Shown here: positions 60,299 through 64,000 of the stretch, in pieces | Position numbering within the stretch: the stretch's first letter is position 1 | Layout of the letters: each line of letters opens with the position of its first letter | NCBI GenBank assembly: GCA_052387905.1 | Contig: JBQTIR010000005.1 | Location: forward strand, 124,001-188,000 | Direction of reading: 5' to 3' | DNA: 64,000 bases | From: JBQTII01 sp052387905 | GTDB taxonomy: Bacteria > Actinomycetota > Actinomycetes > Sporichthyales > Sporichthyaceae | Translations under genes and position numbers: made by a program | The notes under the pieces: generated by a model | Told to the model about the DNA's origin: nothing | The model's database searches: none | Seen by the model: only the letters and a program-made list of their open reading frames with translations

Positions 60299-61680
60299 GC
60301 ACACCTGAAGACCTCTCCATCGAGACCCTGGCGGACTACGCCGAGGGCCTGCTCGGCGAGGCCGAAACCGCTGCGGTCGAGGCGTTGCTCGCGACCTCAC
60401 CGCAGGCCCAGGCCGACCTGGACCTGCTGACGTCCCTCACCCAGATCCTGAAGTCCGACGAGGTCGGCGCGATGCCGGCGCAGTACGCCGCGCGCATCGA
60501 CGCGACCCTGGCCGAGTTGGCCCGCACCGAACCGGTCACCCCGGTGACGGCGCCCCCTGCTGCTGTCCCCGCGATCGCACCTGTCATCGATCTGGCCTCG
60601 CGGCGCCGTGAGGTCTGGGTCGGCACCCGCCGAGTCGGCTCGGTCGCCGCCAGCCTGGTCTTGGTGATCGGCGGCGCCGCGATCGGCGTGCAGGTGCTGA
60701 ACACCGAGTCCGACGCTCCGCCGCCTTCCGCGGCCGAATCGCCGGTCGAGGTCGTCAACCTGGCCCGGTACGCCCCGACGCCACCTCCCAAGCGGGCGGT
60801 CAAGGGCGCCGACGGCAGCAAGATCGACAAGAAGACCGGCACGGTCTACCTCAAGGACGGCCGGGTTCTCTACGACAACGGCACGGTGGCGATCCCGGGC
60901 AAAAAGGGGCGGCCGAACACGATCGTCCTGGGCCCCGGTCTGACCGCCGACCCGGCCATCACCAGCAAGTCAGACGTCCGCGTGAGGACGATTCAACCGC
61001 CCCGCCGAGCCGATCCCACGGCTGAGAAGTCCAAGGAAACGAGCACGCCGGCGACGCCCAAGGCCAGCGCGCCCGTCACGGTGGCGAGCAGCGAGCCAAG
61101 TTCGGGATCGGTTACGACGGCGGGCGAGCCGCCCAGCTCCGGCCCGGATCCCTACGTGGCGAACACCGGCGAGACCTACACCCCGGACAACTTCGCCGCG
61201 CTCGTGCGCGTGCTGCTGGAGGAGTCCGGCGAGTACGCCCCGGCGGGCACCCCGGGCGCCGCCTCGGACCCCGCGCAGCCGGCCCAGGAGTCAATCTCCG
61301 AGACCACCCAGAACCGCACCTCAAGCGGCGCCTTGCGCGGCAGCACCGCGATGCGCCCCGTCGACCGCGGCCCCGGCTCGCCGGCGCTGCAGGAGCGCGT
61401 ACGTCGCTGCGCCACCCAGCTCGGCACTACCGCAATCGCCGGCGACGCCGGGGTCTGGAAGGGCATGGCCGCGACGATCGTGGTGGTGCCCAACCCGGAA
61501 TCGGACAAGCAGGTCATCGGGTACGTCTTCTACGGCGAATGCGCGGGGCCTGAGCCGATCACGGCGGGCAACGCCCAGTGGATCCAGCCGGTCGGCAAGC
61601 CCATCGCCCCGGCTTCCGCGCCGGAACCCACCGCCCCGCCAGTCGGCACTGAAACCGTCTCGCGCTCCGACTCGGCGTAA
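60295..61680 (+). CDS. rsmA: Anti-sigma-M factor (RsmA-like) with long extracytoplasmic domain
   Basis: 461-residue single-pass protein. The cytoplasmic N-terminus (about 1-115: ETLADYAEGLLGEAETAAVE) should hold SigM. A TM helix (VGSVAASLVLVIGGAAIGVQ, about 118-137) is followed by a Lys/Pro/Thr-rich region (TVYLKDGRVLYDNGTVAIPG) and a C-terminal domain with two cysteines (RVRRCATQLG; YGECAGPEPI). It is far longer than the mycobacterial RsmA (about 254 residues, from memory), so the outside sensor part is expanded. The ATG at 60295 overlaps the sigM stop. Confidence 0.85.
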   Translation: MSTPEDLSIETLADYAEGLLGEAETAAVEALLATSPQAQADLDLLTSLTQILKSDEVGAMPAQYAARIDATLAELARTEPVTPVTAPPAAVPAIAPVIDLASRRREVWVGTRRVGSVAASLVLVIGGAAIGVQVLNTESDAPPPSAAESPVEVVNLARYAPTPPPKRAVKGADGSKIDKKTGTVYLKDGRVLYDNGTVAIPGKKGRPNTIVLGPGLTADPAITSKSDVRVRTIQPPRRADPTAEKSKETSTPATPKASAPVTVASSEPSSGSVTTAGEPPSSGPDPYVANTGETYTPDNFAALVRVLLEESGEYAPAGTPGAASDPAQPAQESISETTQNRTSSGALRGSTAMRPVDRGPGSPALQERVRRCATQLGTTAIAGDAGVWKGMAATIVVVPNPESDKQVIGYVFYGECAGPEPITAGNAQWIQPVGKPIAPASAPEPTAPPVGTETVSRSDSA

Positions 61681-61811
61681 GCGTGCTCTCCGATCAGCCG
61701 TAAGGCGCCGTTCATCCACGGCGCACCAGGGTCGGGAACACCGCGCACCTAGGATCGGTTGTTGCTTCCGGAAACCACATCCGGCGCGACCCATCCACCG
61801 AAAGGCCAGCG

Positions 61812-62780
61812 GTGAACGACGTCCGCAACGTGATCATCATCGGCTCCGGCCCCGCCGGCTACACCGCTGCGGTGTACGCCGCGCGCGCGGATCTGCACCC
61901 GCTGGTCTTCGAAGGCGCCGTCACCATGGGTGGCGCGCTGATGAATACCACCGAGGTCGAGAACTTCCCCGGTTTCGTCGAGGGCATCCAGGGCCCGGAC
62001 CTGATGATGGCGATGCGCGGGCAGGCCGAGCGCTTCGGCGCCGAACTGGTCGCCGACGACGTCGTCTCGGTCGACCTGAGCGGGGAGATCAAGAAGGTCC
62101 GCACCGCCGACGGCGAGTTCGCCGCCCGCACCGTGATCATCGCCACCGGCTCGAAGTACAAAGAACTCGGTCTGGAGAACGAGAAGCGGCTGTCCGGGCA
62201 CGGGGTGTCCTGGTGCGCCACCTGCGACGGGTTCTTCTTCCGCGACCAGGACATCGCCGTCGTCGGCGGCGGTGACTCCGCGATGGAGGAGGCCACCTTC
62301 CTGGCCCGCTTCGCCCGCTCGGTGACGATTATCCACCGCCGCCAGGAGCTGCGGGCCAGCAAGATCATGCAGCAGCGGGCGATCGACAACCCGAAGATCA
62401 CCCTGTTGCTCGAGCATGAGCCGATCGACGTCCTCGGCGAGGACAAGCTCACCGGGATCGTCGTGCGCAACACCGCCACCGGTGAGGAGTCCAAGCTCGA
62501 GATCACCGGGCTGTTCATCGCGATCGGCCACGAGCCCCGCTCGGAGCTCTTCGTCGGCCAGATCGACATCGACGACGAGGGCTACGTGCGCGTCGAGCAC
62601 CCCACCGCCAAGACCACCGCGAGCGGCGTGTTCGCCTGCGGCGACGTCGTCGACCACATCTACCGCCAGGCCATCACCGCCGCCGGCACCGGCTGCGCCG
62701 CAGCCCTGGACGCCGAGCGCTTCCTGGCCGCTCTGGAAGGGCACAGCGGGCAGACCGGCGGTCTGGTCGCCACCGCCTGA
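61812..62780 (+). CDS. trxB: Thioredoxin reductase
   Basis: 322-residue FAD/NADPH flavoprotein that reduces thioredoxin. FAD site: VIIIGSGPAGYTAAVYAARA; redox pair in SWCATCDGFFF; NADPH site: IAVVGGGDSAMEEATFLARF; terminal FAD motif: GVFACGDVVDHIYRQAITAA. The start is GTG at 61812 with AAAGG upstream. A TAGGAT hexamer at about 61749 is a candidate -10. It is followed by trxA 107 bp downstream. Confidence 0.97.
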   Translation: MNDVRNVIIIGSGPAGYTAAVYAARADLHPLVFEGAVTMGGALMNTTEVENFPGFVEGIQGPDLMMAMRGQAERFGAELVADDVVSVDLSGEIKKVRTADGEFAARTVIIATGSKYKELGLENEKRLSGHGVSWCATCDGFFFRDQDIAVVGGGDSAMEEATFLARFARSVTIIHRRQELRASKIMQQRAIDNPKITLLLEHEPIDVLGEDKLTGIVVRNTATGEESKLEITGLFIAIGHEPRSELFVGQIDIDDEGYVRVEHPTAKTTASGVFACGDVVDHIYRQAITAAGTGCAAALDAERFLAALEGHSGQTGGLVATA

Positions 62781-62887
62781 GCCTGCAGCCGCCTCTGGGC
62801 GTACCCAGCCCACTGCCCAGCCCACCCCTGACCACACACCCCGCCTCCGGCCACCCGGCCGGCACCCCGCGAGAAGGAGAACCCCTG

Positions 62888-63211
62888 ATGGGATCCATCC
62901 AGGAAGTCACCGACGACAGCTTCGCCACCGACGTGCTCGGCGCCGACGTGCCCGTGCTCGTCGACTTCTGGGCACCCTGGTGCGGACCGTGCCGTCAGGT
63001 GGCGCCGATCCTCGAGGAGATCGCCGCGGAGAACGCCGGCAAGATCCGCATCGTCAAGCTCAACGTCGACGAGAACCCCAAGACCGCCGCCAAGTACGGC
63101 GTGGTGTCGATCCCGACGCTGAACGTGTACTCCGGCGGTGAGGTCGTCAAGCAGCTCATCGGGGCCAAGCCCAAGCCGGCCATCCTCAAGGAACTCGCGG
63201 CGTTCGTCTGA
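62888..63211 (+). CDS. trxA: Thioredoxin
   Basis: 107-residue canonical thioredoxin with active site DFWAPWCGPCRQVAPILEEI and cis-Pro region VVSIPTLNVYSGGE. GAGAAGGAGAA precedes the ATG at 62888. It is the electron acceptor of the adjacent TrxB, and the partner pair is kept in most actinobacteria near oriC. Confidence 0.97.
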   Translation: MGSIQEVTDDSFATDVLGADVPVLVDFWAPWCGPCRQVAPILEEIAAENAGKIRIVKLNVDENPKTAAKYGVVSIPTLNVYSGGEVVKQLIGAKPKPAILKELAAFV

Positions 63212-63373
63212 CCCGTCCCCCGCGCGCTGACGCGGCGCTGGGGTGGCGGTGAGCCTGGCCCGGCGCCGCGCCGCTGCGCTGTTCACGAGACTGGACTGCA
63301 GGAACGTCGTTACCCTCGACGCAAGGGCCGTTCCCGCCGCGGCCCCAGGGCAGGTTCCGGGGAGGATGCACGC

Positions 63374-64000
63374 ATGGACACCCAGCGTCGTCATCCCGTG
63401 CACCGACGCGGGGACGCCGGCGCGACCGTGGCCGAGATCCGGCGCAAGCTGACGTTGCTCGGCCTGTTGCCCGACCCCGAACCCGCCCTGCTCGACCCGG
63501 CGCAGGCGATCTTCGACGACGCCTGCGACCGCGCCGTGCGCCATTTCCAGCAGCAGCGCGGCCTCAACGCCGACGGCCTCGTCGGTCCGGAGACCAATTC
63601 CGCGCTGGAGGAGGCTCGCTGGCGCTTGGGCGACCGCGTCCTGTCCCACCAGGTCAGCCGCCTGCAACGCGGTGATGACATCGCCGCCCTGCAGCGCCGG
63701 CTGCTGGACCTGGGTTTTGACTGCGGGCGCGTCGACGGCATCTTCGGCCCGGAGACCGCGCACGCGCTGCGCGACCTGCAACGCAACCTCGGCCTCAATG
63801 CCGACGGCACCTGCGGGCCGGACACCTTCCGTGCCCTGGACCGCCTGGTGAAGACCGTGACCGGGGGCCACGCCCAGAATTTGCGCGAGGCCGAGCGCAT
63901 GCTGCGCTCGGGGCCCCGCCTGAGCGGCAAGGTGGTGGTGATCGACCCGGGTCACGGCGGCGACGATTCCGGAATCGTCGCCGGCGGCCTGACTGAGGCC
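63374..64000 (+). CDS. cwlM: CwlM-like N-acetylmuramoyl-L-alanine amidase family protein, partial
   Basis: Frame open for 209 codons to the right edge, so the amidase domain is cut. Two peptidoglycan-binding (PG_binding_1) domains are visible: IFDDACDRAVRHFQQQRGLN (about 45-80) and RLLDLGFDCGRVDGIFGPET (about 110-160). They lead to the amidase_3 start KVVVIDPGHGGDDSG with the first zinc His. There is no signal peptide, as in mycobacterial CwlM, which acts in the cytoplasm as a regulator of MurA/MurJ. Position after trxA matches Rv3915. GGAGG precedes the ATG at 63374. Confidence 0.88.
   Translation, partial: MDTQRRHPVHRRGDAGATVAEIRRKLTLLGLLPDPEPALLDPAQAIFDDACDRAVRHFQQQRGLNADGLVGPETNSALEEARWRLGDRVLSHQVSRLQRGDDIAALQRRLLDLGFDCGRVDGIFGPETAHALRDLQRNLGLNADGTCGPDTFRALDRLVKTVTGGHAQNLREAERMLRSGPRLSGKVVVIDPGHGGDDSGIVAGGLTEA

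Overview
This window is high-GC DNA from an actinobacterial chromosome. It contains mycothiol-type enzymes, DUF5997, DUF6049, an actinobacterial sigM/anti-sigma/trxB/trxA/cwlM block, TANNNT -10 hexamers directly before start codons, many GTG starts and conserved oriC-flank synteny. The gene order dnaB-rplI-rpsR-ssb-rpsF ... ponA, padR-ino1-MFS ... cca, nudix-DUF6049-murJ-pseudokinase-sigM-rsmA-trxB-trxA-cwlM matches, from memory, the left flank of oriC in Streptomyces. In Mycobacterium the same two blocks lie on opposite sides of oriC. parAB and dnaA/oriC should therefore lie a few kb beyond the right edge. I cannot place the organism below class from sequence alone; a filamentous or Frankia/Sporichthya-like actinomycete is a guess.

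Layout. 1-3219 (minus): branched-chain 2-oxoacid dehydrogenase operon (E1alpha, E1beta, E2 cut by the left edge), with two tandem 44-bp hairpin elements between E1alpha and E1beta. 3400-7260 (minus): a 1286-residue glycine/asparagine/aspartate-rich surface protein ending in an LPKTG sorting signal. 7579-17039: hisC/pat aminotransferase, small membrane protein, sulfotransferase-like protein, thiC with a TPP riboswitch, peroxiredoxin, 31-aa membrane peptide, a GntR-XdhC fusion regulator, alpha/beta hydrolase and two secreted, C-terminally membrane-anchored proteins. 17155-20747 (minus): dnaB and the rpsF-ssb-rpsR-rplI operon, separated by a 630-bp gap rich in DnaA-box-like sites.

20959-25488: endonuclease IV, a GT87 mannosyltransferase-like protein, and a FemX-like transferase with an alanine-racemase-like partner. 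25593-27499 (minus): two collagen-like secreted proteins with shared end modules, preceded by a perfect DosR-type palindrome. 27873-34227: accessory genes (catechol dioxygenase family, sulfotransferase, TerD-DUF4177 fusion cluster, thioredoxin, DinB-like, DUF5997 and an HTH-less LysR-like protein), then tRNA-Ala(GGC).

34278-45823: mycothiol-dependent enzyme family protein, two polyprenyl-phosphate-mannose-type glycosyltransferases, a class A PBP, padR-ino1, a lipoprotein-MFS pair and two secreted proteins. 45836-51590 (minus): complete oppABCDF peptide ABC importer. 51786-64000: cca divergent from the nudix-DUF6049-murJ-pseudokinase cell-wall operon, then sigM-rsmA, trxB-trxA and a CwlM-like amidase cut by the right edge.

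Functionally the right half is an envelope island: lipid II flipping (MurJ), its pseudokinase regulator, polymerisation (PBP), cross-bridge (FemX), amidase and mannosyltransferases, with inositol synthesis for mycothiol and phosphatidylinositol. The left half is metabolic plus replication/translation housekeeping. The least familiar items are the LPKTG glycine-rich protein, the GntR-XdhC and TerD-DUF4177 fusions, two families of short repeat elements (44 bp and 71 bp), and the DnaA-box-like cluster between dnaB and rplI.
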